DNA of 64,000 nucleotides from Asparagopsis taxiformis (GCA_030407315.1 JALQPE010001714.1:1-64000), one strand, 5' to 3'. Shown: positions 22,947 to 36,259, counted from the first letter of the stretch. Made by a program: numbers and translations. The notes: generated by a model from the sequence alone, not told the origin.

Positions 22947-22964
22947 TCTCTCAGGAGGGGGCCG
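22947..22964 (+). other. polypurine tract of gypsy copy G1
   Basis: CTCTCAGGAGGGGGCCG lies directly before the TGTCGTACC start of the LTR; copy G2 has the same tract at 37859-37876. It is the expected primer site for plus-strand synthesis and fixes this LTR as the 3' one. Confidence 0.8.
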
Positions 22965-23645
22965 TGTCGTACCGCCTGGCGGTCCTCGCTGATCGAGCCG
23001 TGTCGCTTCCCTATTGGGTACCCACTTACGGGATGTGCCAATCAGAAGGCACCAGCCAACTGGCGTGTTTCCTATACTTAGGACAAGCTAAGACTGACAA
23101 ATAACCCCACCCGGGCCTATCGGCCCCGGCCAAGGCCCCACAAGGGGCAAATTTTAACTTAGGCTGATCAGCCATACATTACAATGTAAGCCTATTGGCA
23201 ATGACCTCGCGGGTAGGCGAGCGCCAGTAATTGGGTTCTGATTGGTCACTAACTGGATATTTATTCCTAACCACTAACCCTAGCTTACAGTAGACTTAGT
23301 ATAAAACGGCCACTGGAATAGCCAGTAGGCACGGTTTCGAGAGTAACGTAAACTCAAGTGGAATTACGACCCACAGGAACAGTGTTCGCATACCTATTGT
23401 TCAACCCTCTCCGGGAAAACCTTAGGGTTAGCCAACAGCTCGACGGATTACGTCATCTTGCTCCATTAATACGCATCTCGCGTGAGCGCTATAATCGCAC
23501 AACCCCCTCCGGGTAGCGATCCCTTCTCTCTCACGAGACTACCCGCCGGGTACCTATAAGGTTCATCTGCTCTACCGCTTCCTCTACCGAGGCTCGGGCA
23601 CCTGTCGGGTGGTTTGCCGCTCTAGCGGATTTTCTACCTGCTACA
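22965..23645 (+). repeat. 3' LTR of gypsy copy G1, 681 bp
   Basis: The LTR runs from TGTCGTACCGCC to TGCTACA, with TG...CA ends. It is closely similar along its length to 37877-38559. A TATA box (TATAAAA) is at 23300-23306. The sequences beyond the CA differ completely between the two copies (ATTGTGG here, TCATCCA there), which marks the right element boundary. Confidence 0.88.
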
Positions 23646-23904
23646 ATTGTGGACGCCTGGAATGATCTCGCCACCTGCTCGGTGTACAAGACGCAGAGAC
23701 CTTACTGCAGCCTTACATCCTGTTCGACGAACACGTCAACATGTATACCGTTATAACAGATGCCCGCCCCAGTCACCACCGGAAATATGCACCGCTCCAG
23801 GAGCTCCTCACCATCCTCCACGGCAGAGGAGCCATTCGCGGTTCGCAGTATCCTGCTGCGATCAGCACCTGGGCGCTCCAGCGCAGCGACCTACAAGACA
23901 AGCA
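23646..23904 (+). other. unrecognised fragment between an LTR and element A
   Basis: A plus-strand frame stays open for about 70-90 codons (…YTVITDARPSHHRKYAPLQELL…) and ends where element A begins. I cannot assign it. It may be a piece of a retroelement or of a host gene that was the original target of either insertion. Confidence 0.35.
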
Positions 23905-24026
23905 ACGTCTGTGTTTTCGGAAGTGGACGCGGACGTCCAGTCTCTCTAGTACGGGTCCTAGTCGGCCCCGAGATTTACTAGAACAAATGAACGTCCGCGT
24001 CCAAAAAAAATAAAAAATTTTGGATG

Positions 24027-24210
24027 CGGACGTCCACTTTCTCTAGTACGTTCGGCAGAATACTAGGGCCCGACATCCACTTTCTCTAGTACATATGGCG
24101 GAATACTAGGGCCCGACATCCACTTTCTCTAGTACATATGGCGGAATACTAGGACCCGACATCCACTTTCTCTAGTACGTTTGGCGGAATACTAGGACCC
24201 GACATCCAGT
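24027..24210. repeat. 43-bp subterminal tandem repeats, left end of element A
   Basis: CCCGACATCCACTTTCTCTA starts at 24069, 24112 and 24155, with a terminal partial unit at 24198, exactly 43 bp apart, after a first divergent unit. Each unit contains GGCGGAATACTAGG. Such subterminal repeats are typical transposase-binding arrays. Confidence 0.92.
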
Positions 24211-24354
24211 ATACAATATATCAGCGAAAACCGGGAGGGAAGAAATTACAGCGGATGGTAAATTCAGGGCCCATATCGGACCGTATTTTATTCTCTCATT
24301 TACGAAACTGCTCGTATACAATACGTCTCTCTAGAATAGGAAATAAATACCCGG

Positions 24355-26175
24355 TTAGAATAGGAAATACGTATCCAGCCAGGATACGGAATATATATCC
24401 AGCCAGAATATGAAATACGTATCCAGCCAGAATACAAAATACCTGTCAGCATATCGTCGATCACCCATCTCCCTCACTATCCCGTTCTCCCTACCATCCG
24501 AACGCCATGCACCACCATCCACACATACTTCAAGAACCCTCACGACCTAGACTACAAAAATCCGCTCCTTCCCAATGCCATCCCCGCTTTCCTGGACACC
24601 ACCCCAGCCCATTAAATCATCAAGACTTCAAACACGAACATGGTCAGCAAAATCTTACACCACTGAAACCCACTCTCACTTCTATCGTATGCCCCAAAAT
24701 ATACACATACCAGAAACACCTCACAGCTTCATTCCCCATCTTCCTAGATCCCTTCTTCACTCTCCTTTGAGTCCTGCCGTTCCTGCTTCACCACTCCTGC
24801 ATCACATACAAAACATCAACCCAACAGTCAGATTCAAAAGCGACGCTTACCACGACAGATATCCTAGAAACTCCCTTACTTACCTCTCATCCATCCTACA
24901 CACAATACAAACCATGATGCAAAAACCTTGGAATGAATAATCAAAGTCAGCAGTCCATATCTTCGCAAACACATCCTGGCGCTCAATGAAACTTACCTTC
25001 CGTCATCACCATTCCTGCATCACCTACACAAAATCGAAATCAACAACAACAGTCGGACTCAAAACCCACATGTCCCTCTCAGCATACTCTCAAAACTTCC
25101 GCACTTTCCTTCGCTGGACACAATACACACCATGACTGGATAAGCTTCCAATGAATAAATATCGCATGAACTGCAATAGTCAGATTCGAAACAAACACTT
25201 CCCTCGATGCATACCCTCAGAACTCACTTACCCTCGTTTCATTCTACACACAATACAGACCAAAAGTCGAAAATCTCACAACCAACAATGAAGTCAACAT
25301 TCCACATCTTCGCGCAACTTAACTAGGTGCTCAATGTAACTTACCTTCCGTCATCACCATTCCAGAATCACCTACACAAAATCAACATCAACCACAACAG
25401 TCAGACTCAAAACCCACATTCCACTCACTGCACCCCTTAAATGCTCGCCTACCTCCCCCTTCCACCTTCAGCAAATATGCACCATGACTCACTAAGCTCC
25501 CAATAAATAAATATTGCATAAAAGACGACAGTCAAGTTCAAAACAAACACTTCCCTCGATTCATAACCTCAGAACGCACTTAACCTCTTCATCTCGTTGC
25601 ATTATGCACACAATACAACCAATAAGTCACAAATCGTGCAACGAACAAATGTAGTCAGTATTCCATTTCATCGCGAAACCCGTCTTTAAGCTCAATGAAA
25701 CTTACCTTACTTCATCACTATTCCTGCACCACCTATACAACATCAAAATGAACCAGAACAGTCAGACTAAAAACCAATGCATCCCTTATTGCACACCCGC
25801 GAGCTCACTTACTTACCTGCCTCCCATCGTTCACAACATGCAAACCATGACTCACGAAGCTTCTAATGAATCAATATCGCATCAACGACAACAGTACGAC
25901 TCAAAACACACGCTTTCCTCGCTGCATACTCTCCAAACTGGCATACTCACCGTCGTTCTATCCTGTACACCAAACAAAGGAAACACGGCCAAAGAACCTC
26001 AGTCAGTGACGGTGGAGAAGTGTAACCTGCGGCCTCGACTGGCCAGCTTTCAACGTCAGCTTAAGTCCTGCTGTGCATACTCCATATCATCGCCGGTATT
26101 GAGATTAATAATGGCCCAAGCCATGGTCTCTGAACTCCCGAATGATGAGATCCGGATCGAGAACATCGAAATGGT
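24355..26175 (-). pseudogene. outward-facing microexon gene in the left terminus of element A
   Basis: This is the minus-strand counterpart of the structure described at 34045-36114. Exon 1 (MAWAIINL…GDDMEYAQQDL) lies near 26000-26175, has two TGA stops soon after YAQQDLS, and is followed by repeated 27-nt and 12-nt candidate exons bounded by donor and acceptor consensus sequences. The final open stretch (24543-24355) encodes repeats of WLDTYF from the 24-bp tandem repeats. Shared stops in both arms suggest that the arms are homogenised or were copied as a pair. Confidence 0.5.
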
Positions 26176-26639
26176 ATAATCATATATATCACAATCCATT
26201 TGCTTCCCTATAATATCCACTGTAAAGCACAAACTTATTCCATGAAGTTCGCAATTAATATAATTTTATTATTTTAAATGAATTAATTGAAAATTCATCT
26301 CCTACGGCGGTCATTCGTCCTTCCATGCACACGTTGCCAGAAAAATGTGTGACCTAGCAGTAGGTGATGACTGATCGCTCAGGTACATTCCACCATTGGG
26401 CTGCCAGAAGTGAGCACAAAACTGATACCCACAAAACACGAGAACATTACAAACGAGGTCTCGAACGCACATTTAGAATACAATATAAATACTATACAAA
26501 AAAAACTCTACTCACTATCTCAGACTATGCGGCTCACAAGTGCCGTAGTCCCAATTTTCGTAACGCCTTTCCTGATGCGTAAAAGTAAAAAACACGTCAA
26601 AACGTATATCAGAAATGAGTGCGAGAGTTTTCCTGCACG

Positions 26640-27240
26640 GGAGATGATGGGCCACCAAGTTGACTTTTTAGAAATTTTAGAATTTCTGGGCTGGCCAGCA
26701 ATGCAATTGAGCCGGACATCCACCAGACGTCTATTTGGGTTGTTCGTGTGCTACTCACATCTACGCATTACAGCAACCACGCAGGCGGGTTGACTACTCA
26801 TACAAGGTGCACGGAATATGAGTAACGTGATGGGTGAGTAGTGTTTGTCGTGAGAAAGTGGGGTGGGAGTATGCCGAAACAAGGACCAAAACTTCGCCCT
26901 GGCGTATTGAGCCTGAGCCTGGAATTGACCCTTCGTGAGATGTGGCTTTGCTTACAGTTGGTGCTTACAGAAGCCAGCGATGGCCCCGCTCGGGGCGGCG
27001 GCCGGTTTTGGGACCGTTTGTGGCCAAATTATACCTTGATTTCAATTAGAATTTGGGCTATTCTCAAAAACATGCACATGTGAACATGTTTTTGAGATGG
27101 GTGTGTGCCGTATGGCACTTTCAACCGCCCAAATCGATATAATTTTGCAATTTTTTTTCTGACTGAAATTTTAGAATTTCTGGGCTGGCCAGCAATGCAA
27201 TTGCGCAGGTCATTCACCGGACGTCCATTTCCATTTCAGA
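26640..27240. repeat. palindrome-rich dispersed repeat unit, left arm of element A
   Basis: One unit of the family that is tandem in element B, in reverse orientation. It contains the CATGCACATGTGAACATG hairpin and AGAAATTTTAGAATTTCTGG, flanked by GGACGTCC-type words. The central 14-bp palindrome is mutated here to GTGCCGTATGGCAC. Confidence 0.88.
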
Positions 27241-27360
27241 TCTACTGGTTGCACTAGGCCTGAAAGTGTTTCTGGATAGGGCCGAATAACGACCTGGGCA
27301 TCACGCACTGCGTAAGATGATCTGTGTGATGCAGACTGCAAGGATTGCTATGGTGATTCT

Positions 27361-30300
27361 GTCACCAGAACTTACGGCTAGGAAGTGGACCATGAAGGAG
27401 TTGATGTTTTTCTGGAGTGATTCCGTATGAATGGGAAGTGTGGAATGAATATCATTACTGTTTTCTATCGGCAGAAGCTAGATGAGTGCTGAGATACAAA
27501 TCCGCGGTTTAGCATAGACAACGAAAATGGACATTGCCTGTTTATACGGAGGGTGCAGCGAATGGTGCAGGAAACCGAGTATCAAATAAGAGATGTATTC
27601 AAGGCGCTGCAGCTAATGAGAAGCCTGACTGGAATCGACAATAGTGAGGGAGTGACGAATTGGAAAAGTGTGAAGGACAAGGAGAAACAGAACGTGGTTT
27701 TGAAGATGGTAGCGAAGGCGATTGTAGAGGTTGTTTCCATACGACGGTACATATTTGAATGTAAACCGCAGTGCTGCTACAGGAATACTCGATAACCGAT
27801 GCTAAGGAGTCTGTATGGATCATAGAGGCACCCGATCCACCTGGCCCCAACACTGCCAGCGGATCCTACTCGACCAAAGTCTTCTGACAGAACACCCAAG
27901 TTACAGATCTGAAGGTGTTCTACAAACCACTCAGATGGTCTGCGACAGTAGCCACTTCCATACCATCCAGATATCTGTCCGGAAGTACCCACATTTCCTG
28001 ATTCGTTTCTATCCATACGCTCGCGGTCATTTGTGCTCAAACTAGCATGAACAGAGATACCTGAACCTGTTCTAGCCGAATGTCACTCGGCCAGTGACCA
28101 GAACCTTGCTGGATAGTGAGGCCCGAACTTTGTCGAGCAGCACGACCGGAGATTTGCCGTACCGCAAGTCCAGAACCTCGCCTGAAAGCTTTCAACATTC
28201 GTTCCCAAGACACTAACATATTGCTGATGGGTTCTTCAGGCACTGGATGCGAGATTCTGAATAGCCATTTACGGCGGGACCCTGATCGTCTATAGAATCG
28301 TCTATATGTGCACTGTGCACAGGAGGCGTCACTTCTTCTGCCATCACTTCGCGGACGCGTTAAACTTACTCGTTGGCGGTCGGTGTTGGTGAGATCGAAA
28401 GCGCGTGCGCAGTCGATCGACCGCCATCGATTCCACGAAGCCATGTGCACAGACTTTAATGACGTGCCAGTCGCAAGTGTCTGCCCGATCATGCCACAGA
28501 AAATGGAAAACTTGCCTCTGTCGCAGTGCATAGCGCGCACGGATTGACTACGTATGTAGAGCGTGAAAGCATAGATTGAATGAACTAGACTAATTTAATT
28601 CAGTTTCAGGTTGTTTTCATTGATCGTAAACCTCGCAAAATGATGTATGCTTCCAATTCACTATTCGTTCGCTTGCTCACTCACTCACTAGTTCGCATCG
28701 ATGTACCTAGGTTTTCACGCGAATGATACAGTCATGCTCGAACAAAGATATCTCTTTCATAGCCACAAATTATCAAAAATTAACCGCTAGATATAGGCCC
28801 TTGCTCGTGTGCGTGTGGATATTGAACATATGAGATATCCCATTTCGACCTCAACCATGTTGGAAGAGGTGTAGCGTTGAGTGCAGCTTTCTTCCAGAAC
28901 TTTGCGCAATGATCGCGCGTATAGATGGTGGAGGAGGGAGTCGTGATGCGTTTCCAGTGTCGAAAATCATTTCTGCCTTTCAAGGATCAATCAACAGTAC
29001 TAACAGGGCACTCTTTCTTCATTGCTAACACACACGAAAGTCTCACTCTCTTTTCACACAGTCTCTGTTGTACAAAAATCTGTGAACAAATTGCGGAGCA
29101 GAGCAGAGCAGAGCGATGTCTCAAGAACAAATTTGTTCAGACAGCTGTCTTCAGTGAAGTAGAAACGCATATGCGCTCAAGCGATTGCTGTCTGCTTCAA
29201 ATACCTGAGATATTATTGCCCCACACGACATAAAGTCCCCCAACATGCGACGCCCATCAAACATAAACATTTTCATCCTCTTACTACATTTTAGTCGAAC
29301 ACATACATCCATCTTCAAACAACAAATGTCATTTAAACACCACCAGTCCCGCTTCATCGTACGCCAATACCGCCCAGTCGCCCAGCAGACAAGCTAGCCG
29401 TGCAGAAAATAAGCACCGCCATCTACGACGGAAAGGACTGGATCTCATCATCGCCCTCAGCATTTCCAACAAGCCCAACATGTTTCCCCTACGTCACCCT
29501 GCAAAACGATACCATAGTATACTTCTGCATTCTCCGTCAATTGCATTCATTCAATCTGCGCAATGAATTCTTCAATCTCGAAGCCGGCTGGGTTTTCTGC
29601 CTATCCTGCAATAAGGGCATTGGAGAACGTTCTCTAGCAATGGCCACTAAAGCCTTGATGCAACTACACGGTGCAGATTGCTTCTATCGCTTCCTCAAAT
29701 CTGTCGACGTTTGCAACATACCATCCATCCGACACATTTCCAAACTAAACTAGACTGTTCATTGACAAACTCGTGTGTAGCCCCATTTCGACCACTCACC
29801 ACTGGTATCTGCCGAGTCACCGCGCACTGCCCTGGTGCTCCCTCCTGAATTCGCTTGGGCTGTCTCAATACATTCCGTACTATGCCTATGAAGCAGTCCC
29901 GTTATGGATCAGAGTTCAGCGTGTTCAGCACATCATCCCACGTTACCAGAGCTGCAATTTCTCAGCAGTACGGGTCTCATCAATCCTTAGCACAGATGTG
30001 ATACAGCAGCCGATGCAGGTCAATTTCTAGACTCTTAATTCTGCACTAAAGAAGGGAGATCGGTATGGAAATTGTCCAGGCATAACAAACCGCCTGTCCT
30101 GCTCTCCTACAGAGCAAGCTCCAACAATCCAGTCGATCAGGAACCTGACCACATGTACTCAGCGTTCGTTCCGGACGCGGAAAGGGCAAATTGTTGTGTG
30201 GCGTTTGCAGATTCAGTCGCAACGGGAAGTGATGAAACTTTCCGCATGGCGTTTGACGGCGGTTTATCTGAGACAGACATCGAGCGATCGGCGTTTCCGT

Positions 30301-31798
30301 CCAGATTGAAGCTGGAGATCAATGCCGTATTTGAGCTGATAATTGGAGCAAAGATTTGAAATAAATTTTCTGTGCAAATTTACGACGCGACACGGCGGAG
30401 GGTGGATAACTCAACGTTCGATGTTATTGGTTGAGCCAACCTTACAAGACCGTACCGACGGCACGCGCAATCATTGATTAACCTATTCGCTTATTGCTTG
30501 GGAGCAAAACTGTCCAACGGTCGTACCAAGTTAGACCAACAGACTTTTCCGCAACATCTTGATGGAACGACGTCGGTGCTCACGAAAGCCTGAGAGCTGC
30601 CTTGAGTCGAGGCTTTTGTACGCCGCCTTATCTGTGGTAGTTTCATACTGCGTTGTTTCACCGTTGGACTTGTGCCACGCACACTTGGTTCTCTCTCCAT
30701 ACGTACGTGTAGATAAGCTGCGAATTGAGCTACAATAGCATACCAAACTGGAAACCAGTATCTACATGCTTTGTGAGAATATAATGCCTCTTCCTCTAGA
30801 AAAGGCTTCCTTCGGAATACAAGATTTCATTCAACCATATCCATCCATCTCCCATCGCTTCAGCATGAAATCATCACCTTCCATCCATCGCAACGTGCGT
30901 CTCTATCCAAACACCGCTCTCCACACATCTCCCCGATCTTTCAGTCCGACCGTACCCGGCGGCGGCCGAGAGTGACGTACTGGCCATTGTTAAAAGTATC
31001 TGCGACGGCAATGAGCGCATATATTAAATCCTTCTCTATGTGAACACAGACCCTGATTGCCTCTCGTTTGTGGCAGAAATCAAACAAACACAAAGCGGTA
31101 GGATTTGTCTTGTTCCGACACCTGTCAAACCCCGATGCGCAGCACCAGGTAATCTGAATTGAAGGCGGTCGTATGCGGCCTGGAGCTCGGAGCCACGGTG
31201 CTAAATATGAAACAATACGTTTTGTAACCCCCCTACTGCAACTTGTCCATGCGAGAAGAAAAAGCTACAGATTTTTAGCAAGTATCGATAGCTACAACAA
31301 ACCACTGCAACGTTTATTCCAGACTTGTATACATTTTCATTAGCACTTACATTACCAAACACGAATAGTATTGCATTAAAGATTTTTATGAGAATGACAG
31401 GGGGCAGCGGCCGGGTTCCCTCCAGCTCAGCTTAGCTCACCTCCGGATGCAGATGTGGTGAAGGGAAGAGAGAACAGTCAGATAGTCTACCATGCTCTGA
31501 TTTGATTTGCAATCCGAGAACTTCTTGACTCCCAAATGGTGTAAACAGTATCCCTGCATATTGGCATCGACCAAAAGAACTGCAGCACTAACTCAATTTT
31601 CATTGCAGAGATCAGCACAACGTATTCGTCTTGAGTGTCACAAGTTGCAATTAGATGGCGCTGACTCGAAGCTAGGAGAGTTGGTAGTTGTGGCGAGTCG
31701 GCGTCTTCGGTTTGATCGCTCGTATAAATATCCAAGCAAAATGGCAGGCAAGGAGATACAAAGCCACGCAACAATCAAGCTTACCACATTCCCCAGCC
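27361..31798. other. internal region of element A, no recognised gene
   Basis: About 4.4 kb unique to element A. Open frames are short: a 117-codon plus-strand frame at 29400-29753 (KISTAIYDGKDW…, LSCNKGIGERSLAM) and a 167-codon minus-strand frame at 28540-28037 rich in Arg/Ser are the longest. None shows a known domain. I see no trace of the transposase, methyltransferase or dioxygenase genes of element B. It may be captured host sequence or decayed cargo. Confidence 0.55.
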
Positions 31799-31924
31799 AG
31801 AATCACCATAGCAATCCTTGCAGTCTGCATCACACAGATCATCTTACGCAGTGCGTGCTGCCCAGGTCGTTATTCGGCCCTATCCAGAAACACTTTCAGG
31901 CCTAGTGCAACCAGTAGATCTGAA

Positions 31925-33540
31925 ATGGAAATGGACGTCCGGTGAATGACCTGCGCAATTGCATTGCTGGCCAGCCCAGAAATTCTAAAATTTCAGTCAG
32001 AAAAAAAATTGCAAAATTATATCGATTTGGGCGGTCGAAAGTGCCGTACGGCACACCCCCATCTCAAAAACATGTTCACATGTGCATGTTTTTGAGAATA
32101 GCCCAAAAAATAAAGCAATTCAGGACGTCCGCCGGACATAGGCTTGATTCTAATTTGGCCACAACGGCCCCAGAAGCTACCAAGCACCCCGAGCGGCCCC
32201 TCCCCGCTCACTTACCCACTCACGCCCATCTTGCAGAAACGTTCCTGCTGGCCTCATCCATGCCTTCACATCCACATCATAATCCTCTGCTGAGCTGTTC
32301 AGCTTGGACGCTCACTGGAAGTACTCGTCTTCGACGTCCGCCAATGCAGGACAACACCATGAATACTAAACCCACCGTGGATCTCAGTCATCAACGGTGG
32401 GCGTCCTATAAATGACTGCTATAGAACCATTGCCCCAAGCCCTCCAATTTGGACGCTCAGCCAACAGCGATTGCTGCTGTACCTCCTTGGTCGTTCTCCG
32501 ATGCATGTAAATGCGTCAAAGTACGACCGATGGGGCAGTCCAAACGTTTTGCACCAGTGCACGCCTAGGGATACCACAAGGTTCGTCGTACACACACAAA
32601 CACACAAACAACCACGCACTGCAGCACCCAACTTTCGCATGCGTCAGTGATGTGCTGCTGCAGTGTGTATGCGCCGTGCGGTAGCAAGATTTCCATGCTT
32701 GCAGCGATTGACATCCAGACATCCAGCTGCCGACCAGGGAAGCCGTTTGCAGCCGATTCCCTCTTGTCTGCATGGCATCTCGGTGCTCTCAACACTTCCT
32801 TAGTTCCTGCGATGCGAGCAAATGTGCAGCAATCGCCTAACTTGAAATGGACGTCCACTGGAAGTCCGGCTCGCTTACATTGCTGGTCAGCCCTGAAATT
32901 CTAAAATGTTGGGCTGCGAAATAGCTGCAAAACTGTATCCATGTGCAATATTCGACCAACCTGAAATGGACGTCCGGTGAATGTCCAGCTCAATTGCATT
33001 GCTGGCCAGCCCAGAAATTCTAAAATTTCAGTCAGAAAAAAAATTGCAAAATTATATCGATTTGGGCGGTCGAAAGTGCCGTACGGCACACCCCCATCTC
33101 AAAAACATGTTCACATGTGCATGTTTTTGAGAATGGCTCAAAATTCAATTCAAATCAGGGTGTCTAATCTGGCCACAAAGGCCCCAAAAGAAGCCAGCCG
33201 ACGCCCCGAGTGGGGCCATCGCTGGCTTCTGTAAGCACCAACTGTAAGCAAAGCCACATCTCACGAAGGGTCAATTCCAGGCTCAGGCTCAATACGCCAG
33301 GGCGAAGTTTTGGTCCTTGTTTCGGCATACTCCCACCCCACTTTCTCACGACAAACACTACTCACCCATCATGCTGCACATACTACGTGCACTTCGTATG
33401 AGCAGTGGGCCCGCCTGCGTGGTTGCTGTAATGCGTAGATGTGAGTAGCACACGAACAACCCAAAATAGACGTCTGGTGGATGTCCGGCTCTATTGCATT
33501 GCTGGTCAGCCCAGAAATTCTGAAATTTCTAAAAAGTCAA
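31925..33540. repeat. two palindrome-rich units in the right arm of element A
   Basis: Units at about 31925-32215 and 32945-33540, in the forward orientation, each with GTGCCGTACGGCAC and the CAAAAACATG…CATGTTTTTG hairpin. Between them 32220-32940 has no recognised gene. They are the same repeat family as 55620-56730 and 61260-63180. Confidence 0.88.
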
Positions 33541-34044
33541 CTTGGTGGCCCATCATCTCCCGTGCAGGAAACTCTCACACTCATTTCTGATATACGTTTT
33601 GACGTGTTTTTTACTTTTACGCATCAGGAAAGGCGTTACGGAAAATTGGGACTACGGCACTTGTGAGCCGCAACGTCTGAGATAGTGAGTAGAGTTTTTT
33701 GTATAGTATTTATATTGTATTCTAAATGTGCGTTCGAGACCTCGTTTGTAATGTTCTCGTGGTTTTGTGGGTATCAGTTTTGTGCTCACTTCTGGCAGCC
33801 CAATGGTGGAATGTACCTGAGCGATCAGTCATCACCTACTGCTAGGTCACACATTTTTCTGGCAACGTGTGCATGGAAGGACGAATGACCGCCGTAGGAG
33901 ATGGATTTTCAATTAATTCATTTAAAATAATAAAATTATATTAATTGCGAACTTCATGGAATAAGTTTGTGCTTTACAGTGGATATTACAGGGATCATTT
34001 AAGGGAAGCAAATGGATTGTGATATATATGATTATACCATTTCG

Positions 34045-36114
34045 ATGTTCTCGATCCGGATCTCATCATTCGGGAGTTCAGAGACCATGGCTTGGGCCAT
34101 TATTAATCTCAATACCGGCGATGATATGGAGTATGCACAGCAGGACTTAAGCTGACGTTGAAAGCTGTCCAGTCGAGGCCGCAGGTTACACTTCTCCGCC
34201 GTCACTGACTGAGGTTCTTTGGCCGTGTTTCCTTTGTTTGGTGTAGAGGATAGAACGACGGTGAGTATGCCAGTTTGGAGAGTATGCAGCGAGGAAAGCG
34301 TGTGTTTTGAGTCGTACTGTTGTCGTTGATGCGATATTGATTCATTAGAAGCTTCGTGAGTCATGGTTTGCATGTTGTGAACGATGGGAGGCAGGTAAGT
34401 AAGTGAGTCTCGCGGGTGTGCAATAAGGGATGCATTGGTTTTTAGTCTGACTGTTCTGGTTCATTTTGATGTTGTATAGGTGGTGCAGGAATAGTGATGA
34501 AGGTAAGTTTCATTGAGCTTAAAGACGGGTTTCGCGATGAAATGGAATGCTAACTACATTTGTTCGTTGCACGATTTGTGACTTATTGGTTGTATTGTGT
34601 GCATGATGCAACGAGATGAAGAGGTTAAGTGCGTTCTGAGGGTATGAATCGAGGGAGTGTTTTTGTTTTGAACTTGACTGTCGTCTTTTATGCAATATTT
34701 ATTTATTGGGAGCTTAGTGAGTCATGGTGCATATTTGCTGAAGGGTAGAAGGGAGGTAGGCGAGCATTTAAGGGGTGGAGTGAGTGGAATGTGGGTTTTG
34801 AGTCTGACTGCTGTGGTTGATGTTGATTTTGTGTAGGTGATTCTGGAATGGTGATGACGGAAGGTAAGTTACATTGAGCACCTAGTTAAGTTGCGCGAAG
34901 ATATGGAATGCTGACTACATTTTTTTGTACAATTTTTGACTTATGGTTTCTATTGTGTGCAGGATACAACGAGGGTAAGTGAGTTCTGAGGGTATGCAGC
35001 GAGGGAAGCATGGGTTTTCAGTCCGACTGTTGTTGTTGTTGATTTCGATTTTTTGTAGGTGATGCAGGAATGGTGATGACGGGAGGTAAGTTGTATTGAG
35101 CGCCCAGTCCGGTTGTGCGAAGATGTGGAATGTTGACTTCATTTGTTGGTTGTGAGATTTTCGACTTTTGGTCTGTATTGTGTGTAGAATGAAACGAGGG
35201 TAAGTGAGTTCTGAGGGTATGCATCGAGGGAAGTGTTTGTTTCGAATCTGACTATTGCAGTTGATGCGATATTTATTCATTGGAAGCTTATCCAGTCATG
35301 GTGTGTATTGTGCCCAGCGAAGGAAAGTGCGGAAGTTTTGAGAGTATGCTGAGAGGGACATGTGGGTTTTGAGTCCGACTGTTGTTGTTGATTTCGATTT
35401 TGTGTAGGTGATGCAGGAATGGTGATGACGGAAGGTAAGTTTCATTGAGCGCCAAGACTTGTTTTGCGAAGATATGGACTGCTGACTTTGATTATTCATT
35501 GCAAGGTTTTCGCATCATGGTTTGTATTGTGTGTAGGATGGATGAGAGGTAAGTAAGGGAGTTTCTAGGATATCTGTCGTGGTAAGCGTCGCTTTTGAAT
35601 CTGACTGTTGGGGTTGATGTTTTGTATGTGATGCAGGAGCCTCCTGGTCCTGCCGTTCCTGCTTCACCAATGAGTGGTGAAGCAGGAACGGCAGGACTGA
35701 AGGAGAGTGAAGAAGGGATCTAGGAAGATGAGGAATGAAGCTGTGAGGTGTTTCTGGTATGTGTATCTTTTCGGGCATACGATAGAAGTGAGAGTGGGTT
35801 TCAAGTGGTGTAAGATTTTGCTGACCATGTTCGTGTTTGATGTCTTGATGATTTAATGGGCTGGGGTGGTTTCGAGGAAAGCGGGGATGGTATTGGGAAG
35901 AAGCGGATTTTTTGTAATCAAGGTCGTGAGGGTTCTTGAAGTATGTGCGAATGGTGGTGCATGGCGTTCGGATGGTAGGGAGAACGGGATAGTGAGGGAG
36001 ATGGGTGATCGACGATATGCTGACAGGTATTTTGTATTCTGGCTGGATACGTATTTCATATTCTGGCTGGATATATATTCCGTATCCTGGCTGGATACGT
36101 ATTTCCTATTCTAA
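34045..36114 (+). pseudogene. outward-facing microexon gene in the right terminus of element A
   Basis: Exon 1 starts FSIRISSFGSSETMAWAI at about 34045; two TGA codons follow YAQQDLS. Candidate internal exons lie at 34480-34502, 34837-34863, 34963-34974, 35059-35085, 35188-35199, 35408-35434 and 35537-35548. They are mostly 27 nt or 12 nt and alternate; most are followed by GTAAGT or GTAAG and preceded by TGTGTAG, TGTGCAG or TTGTAG, with CTGAC branch-like words upstream. Deduced introns are 84-208 nt. In the 27-nt exons one frame (…AGM/IVMT/K…) is open in every variant, while the other two contain stops. A terminal open stretch (35866-36114) encodes WLDTYF repeats. Function unknown. The stops and one lost donor (TTAAGT near 34624) mark this copy as decayed. 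Confidence 0.55.
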
Positions 36115-36259
36115 CCGGGTATTTATTTCCTATTCTAGAGAGACGTATTGTATACGAGCAGTTTCGTAAATGAGAGAATAAAATACGGTCCGATATGGGC
36201 CCTGAATTTACCATCCGCTGTAATTTCTTCCCTCCCGGTTTTCGCTGATATATTGTATA

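Larger units (their letters stand above)
17346..23645 (+). mobile_element. Ty3/gypsy chromodomain retrotransposon, 3' part (copy G1)
   Basis: Order on the plus strand: integrase C-terminus and chromodomain (to 18892), a roughly 300-bp spacer, a large antisense ORF (22465 back to 19200), a polypurine tract at 22947-22964 and an LTR at 22965-23645. The 5' LTR, gag, RT, RNase H and the integrase core are missing; the break is at about 17350 against the ACTGCC repeat array. A second copy of the antisense ORF, spacer and LTR is at 36481-38559, which defines the element's 3' organisation independently. Confidence 0.8.
23909..27360. repeat. left inverted terminus of element A
   Basis: From the outside in, it contains a hairpin of GGACGCGGACGT-type words, four 43-bp subterminal repeats, 24-bp repeats, the microexon array on the minus strand, an AT-rich stretch and one palindrome-rich unit (26640-27240). 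It is the reverse complement of 31799-36476 apart from indels. The last shared bases are GGTGATTCTG near 27360. Confidence 0.9.

Noticed and set aside
24500..26180. Plus-strand Ser/His/Gln-rich frames in the left arm of element A
   Set aside because: They are the antisense of the microexon array; stops and frame changes follow the intron-exon structure of the other strand.
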